Assembly: GCA_903873975.1 (NCBI GenBank)
Contig: CAIQQN010000152.1
Span: 1-36,392 of the forward strand
Direction of reading: 5' to 3'
DNA length: 36,392 nt
Source: an uncultured Anaerolineales bacterium
GTDB taxonomy: Bacteria > Chloroflexota > Anaerolineae > Anaerolineales > Villigracilaceae
The notes beneath the pieces are model-generated. The model saw only the letters and a program-made list of their open reading frames with translations. It ran no database searches and was not told where the DNA came from. Positions 1-7,116 of the stretch are shown here, one piece after another. How positions within the stretch are numbered: position 1 is the stretch's first letter; each line of letters opens with the position of its first letter. Position numbers and translations under genes: made by a program.

Positions 1-1
1 G

Positions 2-1084
2 ATGACCCTGCGTTTACGCTTTTCAGAATCAGATTGGGAACGCATCGAGCGCGACTGGTCAGCCTGGTGGGCGGGGGAGCTGGTGCGTCCCCTGGTGGTA
101 CTTGAATGCATTGAGGGCGAAAACCGTTATGACCTCCACTGCGCGGCCGTATTTCTCGGCAACTATCCAATGGATACACCTGCTGACACGATCCTGGATG
201 AATTCGTTCCGCGGCTCGAAAATACGCATTATCTGGGGGAATCCTTCCCGCACTTCTGGCCGAACTTTGGACCCGGAATCGTTGCCGCTTTTGCCGGGTC
301 GCAGGTCCATCCTGCTTGGGATACCACCTGGTTCACGCCCGGTCAACGTTGTTTAATCACTGATATGCGCGTAGCCAATAACTGGCAAAATCCATGGTGG
401 CAACGAGTAGATGAAATCACGAGAGCGGCTGTTAACCGCTGGGGACGAGAATTGGCAGTGGGTTTCACTGACCTGGGAGGCAACCTGGATATACTTGCTT
501 CGCTACGCGATACAAGGCAACTCCTGATGGATTTGGTGAAATCACCCCAAGAGATTGACCGATTGGTGGGGGAAACCACTCGCCTTTGGCTGGCGTGTTA
601 TGACCGGTTGTATGCCAGCATCGTCTCTGCAGGTCGCGGGGTCACTTGCTGGGGACCGTGCTGGTCAAAAGGACGAGGCTACATGCTTCAGAGTGACTTC
701 TCCTATATGATTTCTCCTAAGATGTTTGAGCGTTTTGTCCTACCGGATCTGGAAACCTGCTGTGCTGTTATGGAATACCCTTTTTACCACATGGACGGAA
801 AGGGGCAGCTAGTCCATGTGGATACTCTTCTTTCGATATCTCGTTTGCGAGGAATCCAATGGGTGCCGGGTTACGGAAAACCAACCTGTGAAGCGTGGCT
901 GCCATTGCTCAAGAAAATCCGCGACGCTGGTAAGCTATGCCAGGTGACGGTCACACCAGAGAGTGCATTGACTATCATCCGGGAATTGGGCGGAAAAGGT
1001 TTCGTTTTTGTGATTGACGAGCCGCAATTAACCCCTGACCAAGGCGAGGCTTTCCTGGAGGAATTGAAGAACGTATTAAAATGA
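2..1084 (+). CDS. URO-D-fold (uroporphyrinogen decarboxylase-like / corrinoid methyltransferase-like) protein
   Basis: A 360-residue protein resembling the uroporphyrinogen-III decarboxylase superfamily, which also contains corrinoid:thiol methyltransferases such as MtaA/MtbA. The C-terminal half carries a family-like stretch around residues 261-290 with YHMDGKG, then HVDTLL and IQWVPG. In the Zn-dependent methyltransferases the equivalent place is H-x-C-G; here it is H263-M-D265-G, so the zinc-thiolate site is not conserved. I recall a group of similar bacterial proteins, sometimes labelled trimethylamine corrinoid protein 2, that share an HxDG motif and lack a proven activity. It is probably cytosolic, with no signal peptide or membrane segment. 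It converges on the minus-strand genes that include two corrinoid-activation proteins, so a role in methyl transfer is possible but not shown. Only one base precedes the ATG, so the true start could lie further upstream outside the window. Confidence 0.75.
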   Translation: MTLRLRFSESDWERIERDWSAWWAGELVRPLVVLECIEGENRYDLHCAAVFLGNYPMDTPADTILDEFVPRLENTHYLGESFPHFWPNFGPGIVAAFAGSQVHPAWDTTWFTPGQRCLITDMRVANNWQNPWWQRVDEITRAAVNRWGRELAVGFTDLGGNLDILASLRDTRQLLMDLVKSPQEIDRLVGETTRLWLACYDRLYASIVSAGRGVTCWGPCWSKGRGYMLQSDFSYMISPKMFERFVLPDLETCCAVMEYPFYHMDGKGQLVHVDTLLSISRLRGIQWVPGYGKPTCEAWLPLLKKIRDAGKLCQVTVTPESALTIIRELGGKGFVFVIDEPQLTPDQGEAFLEELKNVLK

Positions 1085-1177
1085 CCGAGTGGGCAGTCCA
1101 ACTAGCCGCCGATTCTTCTATAATACTTATTTTATCCGGAAAAACAGGTCAACCTAGTTCCCAAAATTGATTTACTC

Positions 1178-1915
1178 TTATCCCCGATCTTCCTCTTCCG
1201 ATAATATCATCACTTTATACGCTTCAGCATAATCCAGCCCATGGTCTTTGCCTTCTTCGGCAGCCCACTCGCGGACCATTTTCTCGGGATCCCAATCTCC
1301 CAACTGGCTGACGTGTTTCTTCAGAGCGGAGATTTTAATACCAATCGTCCCTGCAATATCAACCCACGTATCGGACTTATCCGACCCATGGACATACAAC
1401 CGTTTAACCTTGTGCGGCTCATAACCATCTGTGAGCAAATCCGTAAAGATGAGCCGTGTCTCAGAGGATGGGAAGACGGCGTAAAGGGCAGCCTGAGCGG
1501 CGGCGCGGTGGTCGGGGTGGTTGATGTAACCATTGCCATAGAACACACCCTGCGGGTCGCCGGTCACGACCGCCTCTGGTTTGTATAGCCGGATGAGCCG
1601 TGTCAGGTCGTGGCGCAGGTTTAAGGTCGGTTCCAGTTCGCCGTCCGGGTAATGCATGAAGACGGTCTCCCGGATGCCAAGGGCAGCGTTGGCGCTGGAT
1701 TGCTCGGCTTCGCGCAAACGGGCAAGTTCAAGCTTATAACTACTATCCCTGGACGGTTCGTTCGATCCGGCTTCGCCACTGGTAACGATAACAGACACCA
1801 CCTCGCACCCGGCCTGCACCCAGCGGGCCAACGTGCCGGCAACGGTGAACTCCTGGTCGTCCGGATGGGCGTGGATAGACATTGCTTGTCTAGGGAAATA
1901 TTCTTTTTCGTTCAT
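1178..1915 (-). CDS. PIG-L/LmbE family de-N-acetylase
   Basis: A 245-residue cytosolic protein of the PIG-L (LmbE) zinc-dependent deacetylase family, which removes N-acetyl groups from sugar conjugates such as GlcNAc derivatives (MshB, BshB, PIG-L). The N-terminal metal and catalytic motif is visible as HAHPDDQEF near residue 15, and the second zinc motif as HPDH in NHPDHRAA near residue 155. Length is normal for the family. An upstream in-frame ATG at 1963 exists, but the ATG at 1915 is preferred: it gives the usual short N-terminus before HPDD, and it lies 7 nt after a TACAAT hexamer with no Shine-Dalgarno sequence between them, as in other apparently leaderless genes of this window. The substrate cannot be read from the sequence. 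It follows the galactokinase operon on the same strand with a 99-base gap, so it is probably transcribed separately. Confidence 0.9.
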   Translation of the reverse strand: MNEKEYFPRQAMSIHAHPDDQEFTVAGTLARWVQAGCEVVSVIVTSGEAGSNEPSRDSSYKLELARLREAEQSSANAALGIRETVFMHYPDGELEPTLNLRHDLTRLIRLYKPEAVVTGDPQGVFYGNGYINHPDHRAAAQAALYAVFPSSETRLIFTDLLTDGYEPHKVKRLYVHGSDKSDTWVDIAGTIGIKISALKKHVSQLGDWDPEKMVREWAAEEGKDHGLDYAEAYKVMILSEEEDRG

Positions 1916-1922
1916 AGTAATG

Positions 1923-1928
1923 ATTGTA
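1923..1928 (-). promoter_or_regulatory. -10 hexamer TACAAT of the PIG-L gene (leaderless type)
   Basis: On the minus strand TACAAT is followed by 7 bases and the ATG at 1915. No clear -35 hexamer is seen 16-18 bases upstream. The spacing would put the transcription start at or within one or two bases of the start codon. This is the weakest of the four such cases in the window. Confidence 0.45.
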
Positions 1929-2014
1929 CCCGATTCGTCATGTGAAAATAAAACAAAGACCAATACAAGTCTCTGGTGTCGACGGCTGATGGACGAGGGT
2001 GAGTAGCTTTCTAA

Positions 2015-3193
2015 TTAACCTTTCTCAACCCCGGCTCCATCCGCGGCACGACAAACATAAATCTCAGGTTTAAGACCGGTTTCCTGTGTGTAACCTGCAG
2101 ACAAGTCGCGGGAAAAGGTTTCGACGGCTTCCCCAGCAACCAGGTTGACTGTGCATCCGCCGAAACCAGCCCCCGTCAGACGCGCCCCGTAACAGCCCGG
2201 TAAAGACTGGGCCAGCGCTGCCATTGTATTCAGTTCGGGACAGGAGACCTCATACAAGTCGCGCAGACTGGTATGGCAGACGTTCATCAGTGCCCCAAAT
2301 CCAACGGCGTCGTTCTTCTCGAGCAGTTCGACCGCCTGTTCAGTGCGGGCAATTTCCTCGACGATATGTTGAGCTCGCTTTGCCACGATAACCGGCAGAT
2401 GGCCAGCGTACCGACGAAATTCATTCACGCGCACGTCCCTCAGCGCCCGAATCCCAGGCAGATAATCCTGTAAAATTCGTACGGCTTCTTCACAGGCAGC
2501 GTGGCGCTCATTATATCCGCTACCCGTCAATGACCGGCGGACGGAAGTATCTGCAATAACGATGAAGGCCTTCTCCGGCAGGTACACCGTCCGCCATTCC
2601 AACGAACGGCAGTCGAGATACAGCAGACGGTCTTTTACGCCACAAGCTGAAGCGAACTGGTCCATGATTCCACAATGAACGCCCACGTATTGGTTCTCAG
2701 CCTTCAAGCCAATTTGTGCCAGTTGGATGGGTGCAACCGTCCAACTACCGAGTTTTTCCCAGGCCACGCCGAAGGCCATCTCGACCGAGGCTGAAGAACT
2801 CAACCCTGCCCCGCGTGGAACATCCGATGCAAATACAGCCTCCATTCCAGGCGTGTCCAGTCCAGCAGTGTTCATGCTCCACATTACCCCAGCCGGGTAA
2901 CGCGCCCAAACTGAGAGCTCCGCGCCAGTAATATCCTGCCTATCAAGAACGGTTTGACAGTCGAATGATGTTTCCTCGCCCAGATCAAGTGCCAAGAGAG
3001 TGGAGTGCAACGACCTGGATCTCCGAAAAGCAACCAGTGTATCCCAGTTAATCGCGGCAGGAAGGACAAATCCTTCATTATAATCAACATGCTCACCGAG
3101 CAGATTGACCCGCCCCGGGGCACGCGCAAAAAACTCCGGATCCTCTCCGAAGCGCTGATGAAAGACTTCGAAAACGCGTTGTCGAAGATCCAT
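2015..3193 (-). CDS. galK: Galactokinase (GHMP kinase family)
   Basis: A 392-residue GHMP-family sugar kinase expected to make galactose-1-phosphate from galactose and ATP, the first step of the Leloir pathway. The galactokinase signature is visible near residues 25-45 (APGRVNLLGEHVDYN), with the sugar-binding GEH-x-DYN block intact. The ATP-binding GHMP motif follows (PRGAGLSSSASVEMAF, around residue 125), and the C-terminal GHMP motif TGAGFGGCTVNL is near residue 345. Length is typical of GalK (380-400). The ATG at 3193 was chosen over the one at 3211 because it follows a GAGGG ribosome-binding site by 6 bases and begins just after the stop codon of the preceding gene. It is the last gene of the hyuA-hyuB-activator-ASKHA operon, an odd place for galK; no galT or galE is nearby. 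Galactose could come from galactoglucomannan, but no alpha-galactosidase is in the window. Confidence 0.92.
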   Translation of the reverse strand: MDLRQRVFEVFHQRFGEDPEFFARAPGRVNLLGEHVDYNEGFVLPAAINWDTLVAFRRSRSLHSTLLALDLGEETSFDCQTVLDRQDITGAELSVWARYPAGVMWSMNTAGLDTPGMEAVFASDVPRGAGLSSSASVEMAFGVAWEKLGSWTVAPIQLAQIGLKAENQYVGVHCGIMDQFASACGVKDRLLYLDCRSLEWRTVYLPEKAFIVIADTSVRRSLTGSGYNERHAACEEAVRILQDYLPGIRALRDVRVNEFRRYAGHLPVIVAKRAQHIVEEIARTEQAVELLEKNDAVGFGALMNVCHTSLRDLYEVSCPELNTMAALAQSLPGCYGARLTGAGFGGCTVNLVAGEAVETFSRDLSAGYTQETGLKPEIYVCRAADGAGVEKG

Positions 3194-3195
3194 GT

Positions 3196-4779
3196 TCAAC
3201 CCTCGAAACAAAGGTGTTTCATAAAAAGTGGCGTGAAAGCCGCCTGTGAGGTCAATTCCACGTAACCGATCTGTCCGGCGATCGTTTCGGCTTCCCGGCG
3301 CTTATCCAGTGAAGCGAGCATCTGTTTTGCCCCCACTCCAGCGGCATTGCCCACCTGACGGAAACGCTCCAGTGGCAACGGTGGAAACATCCCTGTGCGA
3401 ACGGCTGAACGCAAGTCGAGGTATGTACCAAATGCACCGGCCACGAGGAACTCATCCAGATCAGAATACGTCAGCCCGGCATTTTGCAGAAGGATCTCCA
3501 CTCCAACCCGGATGGCGGATTTAGCCAACTGGATTTCGTGAACATCCTTGCGGGTGACAACCAGGTCTCGGCCCAGACCCGTCTGAGCAGCGGGTGCAAG
3601 AACGAGCTCAGATCCGGAGCCTGTTTTCAGCCTCCCTGTCGGGTTAATCAACCTTCCGTCCTGCAACGCCGCGACCACATCTAAAATTCCTGAGCCGCAG
3701 ATACCAACCGGCGGCAAGTTATCGATGCTTTGCCACAGGATCTTCCCGTCGGACCAGCGGGCGCGCTCAATGGCGCCGGGCGCGGCTCGCATGCCTTCGT
3801 GGATATGCGCGCCCTCGAAAGCTGGACCGGAAGCGCATGAGCAGCAGGTAACTTTGCTGTGCGCTGTCAGGCTGATCTCGGTATTCGTGCCAATATCCAA
3901 CGCGACAATGGTGCGTGGTGATTTCCATGTTTCCGTCGCCAATAACATAGCGATGTGATCCGATCCCACATACCCGGCAATCACTGGGGGCAGATAAACA
4001 TTTGCTCCAGGGCCGAGATTTAATCCGATTTCGTTGGCGGGAATGGTCAACGACCGAGTTATCGCCGAGGCGAAGGGTGCATGCCCAAGTTGTTCCACCG
4101 GTAATCCGACGAACAAGTGGTGCATGATTGTATTACCGACCAGCACTGTGTCCAAGACAGTATCTGGAGAGATGTATGCAATGGCGCACATCTCGGCCAG
4201 CAATTTATTAAGTGTTTCCACGAGAACTTTCTGGAGTCTCTTTGCCCCATCGAGAACGCGACCAACATACGCGATGCGACTGATAACATCCTCGCCGAAT
4301 GCGATTTGTGGGTTCATTGCCCCGGCTTTGGCTACCGTTTCTCCGGTTTCAAGGTGGATGAGATAAGCTGCCAGCTTGGTTGTACCGATATCCACAGCCA
4401 GACCATATGCACCCGGCGTAAGCACTGCCGGATTGACCGTGATTTGAGTCTCCAACCCCTCCACTTGAAGGCGCTGTTCGCTAGTGAGGGACTCGGGTGG
4501 GATGTCGAGTTTTACATCGCTGACTGGTTCGGCCTGACAGGCTAGGCGGTAACCAGAGACCAGATCCATAGTACTAAGAGCAGCTTGCTCCACCAGCGTG
4601 GGTGGAGTTAATCTCCCAGCAATCAATCGGAGGCGGCACTCTTCGCATGTCCCCGCGCCTCCGCAGACGGAAGCCAGCCCCACCCCGGCGGCCTGTGCTG
4701 CGTCCAGGAGAGTCTGCCCGGGACGCGCTTCAACGCGCCGCCCAAGCGGTTCAAAGTCAATGCGGAAGGTCTCAGGCAT
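3196..4779 (-). CDS. [2Fe-2S] ferredoxin-ASKHA ATPase, corrinoid activation protein (RACo-like, DUF4445)
   Basis: A 527-residue protein with an N-terminal plant-type [2Fe-2S] ferredoxin domain (residues about 4-90) whose four ligands are visible at C39, C45, C48 and C81. A linker and a long ASKHA-fold ATPase region follow; its phosphate-1 motif is AVDIGTTKLAAYL (near residue 130) and a second glycine-rich segment is DIGTNTEISL. This architecture is that of RACo and relatives, which use ATP to drive electron transfer that returns inactive Co(II) corrinoids to Co(I). Some RACo proteins are longer (about 630 residues). The ATG at 4779 was chosen because the longer ORF adds a non-homologous leader, and because this start overlaps the upstream stop by 8 bases with GAGAGGTG about 12 bases ahead. 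It is the fourth gene of the operon. No corrinoid-binding protein is visible in the window, so the partner must lie elsewhere. Confidence 0.88.
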   Translation of the reverse strand: MPETFRIDFEPLGRRVEARPGQTLLDAAQAAGVGLASVCGGAGTCEECRLRLIAGRLTPPTLVEQAALSTMDLVSGYRLACQAEPVSDVKLDIPPESLTSEQRLQVEGLETQITVNPAVLTPGAYGLAVDIGTTKLAAYLIHLETGETVAKAGAMNPQIAFGEDVISRIAYVGRVLDGAKRLQKVLVETLNKLLAEMCAIAYISPDTVLDTVLVGNTIMHHLFVGLPVEQLGHAPFASAITRSLTIPANEIGLNLGPGANVYLPPVIAGYVGSDHIAMLLATETWKSPRTIVALDIGTNTEISLTAHSKVTCCSCASGPAFEGAHIHEGMRAAPGAIERARWSDGKILWQSIDNLPPVGICGSGILDVVAALQDGRLINPTGRLKTGSGSELVLAPAAQTGLGRDLVVTRKDVHEIQLAKSAIRVGVEILLQNAGLTYSDLDEFLVAGAFGTYLDLRSAVRTGMFPPLPLERFRQVGNAAGVGAKQMLASLDKRREAETIAGQIGYVELTSQAAFTPLFMKHLCFEG

Positions 4780-5449
4780 GGCGGTAGCGACACCTCTCGC
4801 TGAGGCTACAAAGCATGCACAGATCAGTTTGAACCATATCCGGCCCGATACCGACCACAAACGAGATGGATTTCTTCGGAACCATCATCCCACCGGAGGT
4901 GAGTTTGATCCCGACCTGGGACCGATCGAGCAAGGTAAAAATCTGCGGCTGCCCGACATCCACCGGCCATTCCGGTTCACCGGGACTGAGCGGCGTCGAC
5001 ATTGTCAGGCCTGCAGCCTGCGCTTTTTCCCCAATAGACTTGCATACTTGTTCCCCGAGGATTTCCACTGCAGCATTACCCAAGCCGTCGAGGGCTACTC
5101 CGAGGAGTGGATTCTTTTCCATCCAGGTGGAGGCGAGTTTTTCCAGCTCCTGGCCAATAGTGCAAACTGCCAGGGTGACCTGTTCTGCTCCTGCAAGATG
5201 GCGTGCTACCAGCGGACTGGTGAGTTCTTTACCGCCCTGTAAAAGTATCCGCTCGTGGCGATGTTCGACGACTCTGGTCGTGTGGATGAGCGCAGCCGGA
5301 TGAATTCTTGTAAACCCTTCGTGCAGGGCGGCTGAGGCAGCCTTCAGTAAGGCTGGTTTAGTTGCGCGAACAATTGCCGGATCCGCGCCTTCGCCGCGCA
5401 GAACATCGTCTTCGCTGAGAGTGAAGTCAAAATCTTCCAAGAGTTCCAT
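4772..5449 (-). CDS. Stand-alone MetH reactivation-domain-like protein (vitamin B12-dependent methionine synthase activation domain)
   Basis: A 225-residue protein matching the C-terminal activation domain of cobalamin-dependent methionine synthase. The diagnostic block is near residues 155-195: LSPGEPEWPVDVGQ, then IFTLLD, then VGIKLTSGGMMVPKKSIS, corresponding to the PGY...CP...LL...IGMKLTES...P block of MetH. The MetH Arg and Tyr that contact S-adenosylmethionine (R-x-x-PGY) appear to be replaced (TPLSPGE), so SAM binding is doubtful. The C-terminus ends in a cysteine cluster, CMLCSLSERC (C-x2-C-x5-C), which could bind a metal or Fe-S centre. Similar stand-alone proteins are known beside corrinoid methyltransferase genes. 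The ATG at 5449 is preferred to the longer ORF because it overlaps the hyuB stop as TGATG. The next gene, the ASKHA activator, overlaps by 8 bases, pointing to a joint role in corrinoid reactivation. Confidence 0.8.
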   Translation of the reverse strand: MELLEDFDFTLSEDDVLRGEGADPAIVRATKPALLKAASAALHEGFTRIHPAALIHTTRVVEHRHERILLQGGKELTSPLVARHLAGAEQVTLAVCTIGQELEKLASTWMEKNPLLGVALDGLGNAAVEILGEQVCKSIGEKAQAAGLTMSTPLSPGEPEWPVDVGQPQIFTLLDRSQVGIKLTSGGMMVPKKSISFVVGIGPDMVQTDLCMLCSLSERCRYRHA

Positions 5450-7116
5450 CAGGATGATTTTACCCCATACCCGCCACCACCCGGTGTGGAGATCGATAGA
5501 ATATCCCCCGGCTGCAGGTCCGCGCACCCCTTTCCCGGAAGGGGCATTTCTTCCTCGCCACGGATGAGCAGGTTCGTGCCAGTCTTGCCGGGCTCTCCGC
5601 CATCCAGTCCATAGGGAGGAAACTTTCGCCGGTCGGTGAGCAGCGTAACCTGACAGTAGTTCAGCACCTGGAGCTCGCGGACAATGCCATCTCCGCCGCG
5701 AAATTTTCCTTTTCCACCTGATCCTTTACGGATCTCATAACGGAGAACGCGCAATGGATAAGCATATTCCAGAGCCTCGATGGGGGTATTGAGCGTATTC
5801 GTCATGTGCGAATGGAGCGCGGATGGCCCATCGGAGTTGGGCCGTGCTCCCATCCCACCGCCGATGGTTTCGTAGTACGTGAAGGGCCGACTCTCACCCT
5901 TTGCCTTTCCACCTGTAACGGAGAGGAGAGACTGTCCACCAATGGTGACATTATTCATAGTTCCCTGGCTGGCGGCCGGGATTTTCTCCGGGCAAGCCTG
6001 GGCTAGAGCACCAAGCAATACGTCCACAATGCGCTGGGAGGTTTCCACATTCCCACCCGCGACCGGTGCGGGTGGCAGGGCATTGACAACCGTTCCTGGC
6101 GGAGCAATGACTTCCAAGGGAGCCAGACAACCAGAGTTGTTGGGCACATCCAGTTCGAGCAGGCAGCGGAAAACATAATAAACTGCCGAAAGGGTGATGG
6201 CATAGACGGCGTTGACGCTGCCAGCCTGCTGCGAGGCGGAACCGGTGAAATCCACTTTGGCGGAATCGCCGCGGATGGTAACAGCAACAGTGATCGGCAC
6301 GGGCTGGTCATTCACACCATCATCGTCAAGTTGATCAGTGAAACGGTATACACCAGAGGGTAGAGATTTGATCAAGCGGCGGGTCATCCGTTCGGTGTAG
6401 GCAAGGAGCTGCCCTTCAGCATCAGTTATTTCTTTCCAACCGTAGCGGGTAACCATTTCTGCCAGCCGCTCCGCACCACGCTGGTTTGCAGCAATCTGCG
6501 CCGACAAGTCACCGCGGCGCTCCTGCGGCGTACGGACATTAGCTAAAATCAGTTCGAGAATATCCTGGTCCATCCGGCCTGATCTAATAAGTTTCACCGG
6601 TGGGATGATCAAGCCCTCCTGAAATATCTCGCGGGCCACCGGCATCGAGCCAGGCGTCATCCCGCCGACATCCGCGTGATGAGCGCGGCTGGCAACAAAA
6701 CCAATTAGAGATTCATTCACCACGCGGTTTACGGTGTCCATAGAGACTAATTTGGATTTTTCCGTGCTCTCAATGTATTCCGTCGGGAGAAAGACAGGAG
6801 AAACCATCGTGATATCCGGCAGATGCGTCCCGCCGCGGAAGGGATCGTTCAAGATGACCATATCACCTGGTTGTAAATCTCCAGTGAAATGTTCAATTGC
6901 TGCCTTGACCGAAAGGGGCATTGAACCCAGGTGCACCGGGATGTGCGCTGCCTGCGCAATCATCTGACCATTTTCATCGAATATGGCGCACGAATAATCC
7001 CTCCGCTCTTTGATGTTGGGAGAGTAGCTGGCCTTGCGCAGCACTGTGCCCATCTCGTCTGCAATCGCCGCAAACAGATTCTTGTAAATTTCAAGTCGGA
7101 TTGGATCGTAGTTCAT
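5449..7116 (-). CDS. hyuB: Hydantoinase B/oxoprolinase-family subunit (HyuB)
   Basis: A 555-residue HyuB-family protein. With HyuA it forms ATP-dependent enzymes that hydrolyse cyclic amides (5-oxoproline, N-methylhydantoin) or, in relatives, carboxylate ketones. Family features are visible from the N-terminus: DPIRLEIYKNLFAAIADEMG, SPNIKERRDYSCAIFD, HIPVHLGSMPLSV, the metal-binding-like NDPFRGGTHLPDITMV (about residues 90-105), and SRAHHADVGGMTPGSMP (about residue 145). Near the C-terminus comes GGGGYG in the usual final position. Length is normal (520-590). The start overlaps the hyuA stop by 4 bases (ATGA), typical of translational coupling. The ORF is intact, with no sign of frameshift. 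Substrate is unknown: hydantoin, N-methylhydantoin, oxoproline and ketone carboxylation are all possible for the family. Confidence 0.93.
   Translation of the reverse strand: MNYDPIRLEIYKNLFAAIADEMGTVLRKASYSPNIKERRDYSCAIFDENGQMIAQAAHIPVHLGSMPLSVKAAIEHFTGDLQPGDMVILNDPFRGGTHLPDITMVSPVFLPTEYIESTEKSKLVSMDTVNRVVNESLIGFVASRAHHADVGGMTPGSMPVAREIFQEGLIIPPVKLIRSGRMDQDILELILANVRTPQERRGDLSAQIAANQRGAERLAEMVTRYGWKEITDAEGQLLAYTERMTRRLIKSLPSGVYRFTDQLDDDGVNDQPVPITVAVTIRGDSAKVDFTGSASQQAGSVNAVYAITLSAVYYVFRCLLELDVPNNSGCLAPLEVIAPPGTVVNALPPAPVAGGNVETSQRIVDVLLGALAQACPEKIPAASQGTMNNVTIGGQSLLSVTGGKAKGESRPFTYYETIGGGMGARPNSDGPSALHSHMTNTLNTPIEALEYAYPLRVLRYEIRKGSGGKGKFRGGDGIVRELQVLNYCQVTLLTDRRKFPPYGLDGGEPGKTGTNLLIRGEEEMPLPGKGCADLQPGDILSISTPGGGGYGVKSS

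Noticed and set aside
1119-1124. TATAAT after the URO-D-like gene on the plus strand
   Set aside because: No plus-strand gene follows; the next genes run on the minus strand, so it is probably chance in an AT-rich gap.
3196-4860. Longer 554-residue version of the ASKHA protein with a hydrophobic leader
   Set aside because: The apparent leader is antisense-free but lies inside the preceding gene's conserved C-terminus; the ferredoxin domain starts normally from the ATG at 4779.
4772-5527. Longer 251-residue version of the MetH-activation-like protein
   Set aside because: The extra 26 residues lie within the hyuB 3' end and look like a frame shadow; the TGATG overlap start at 5449 is standard.
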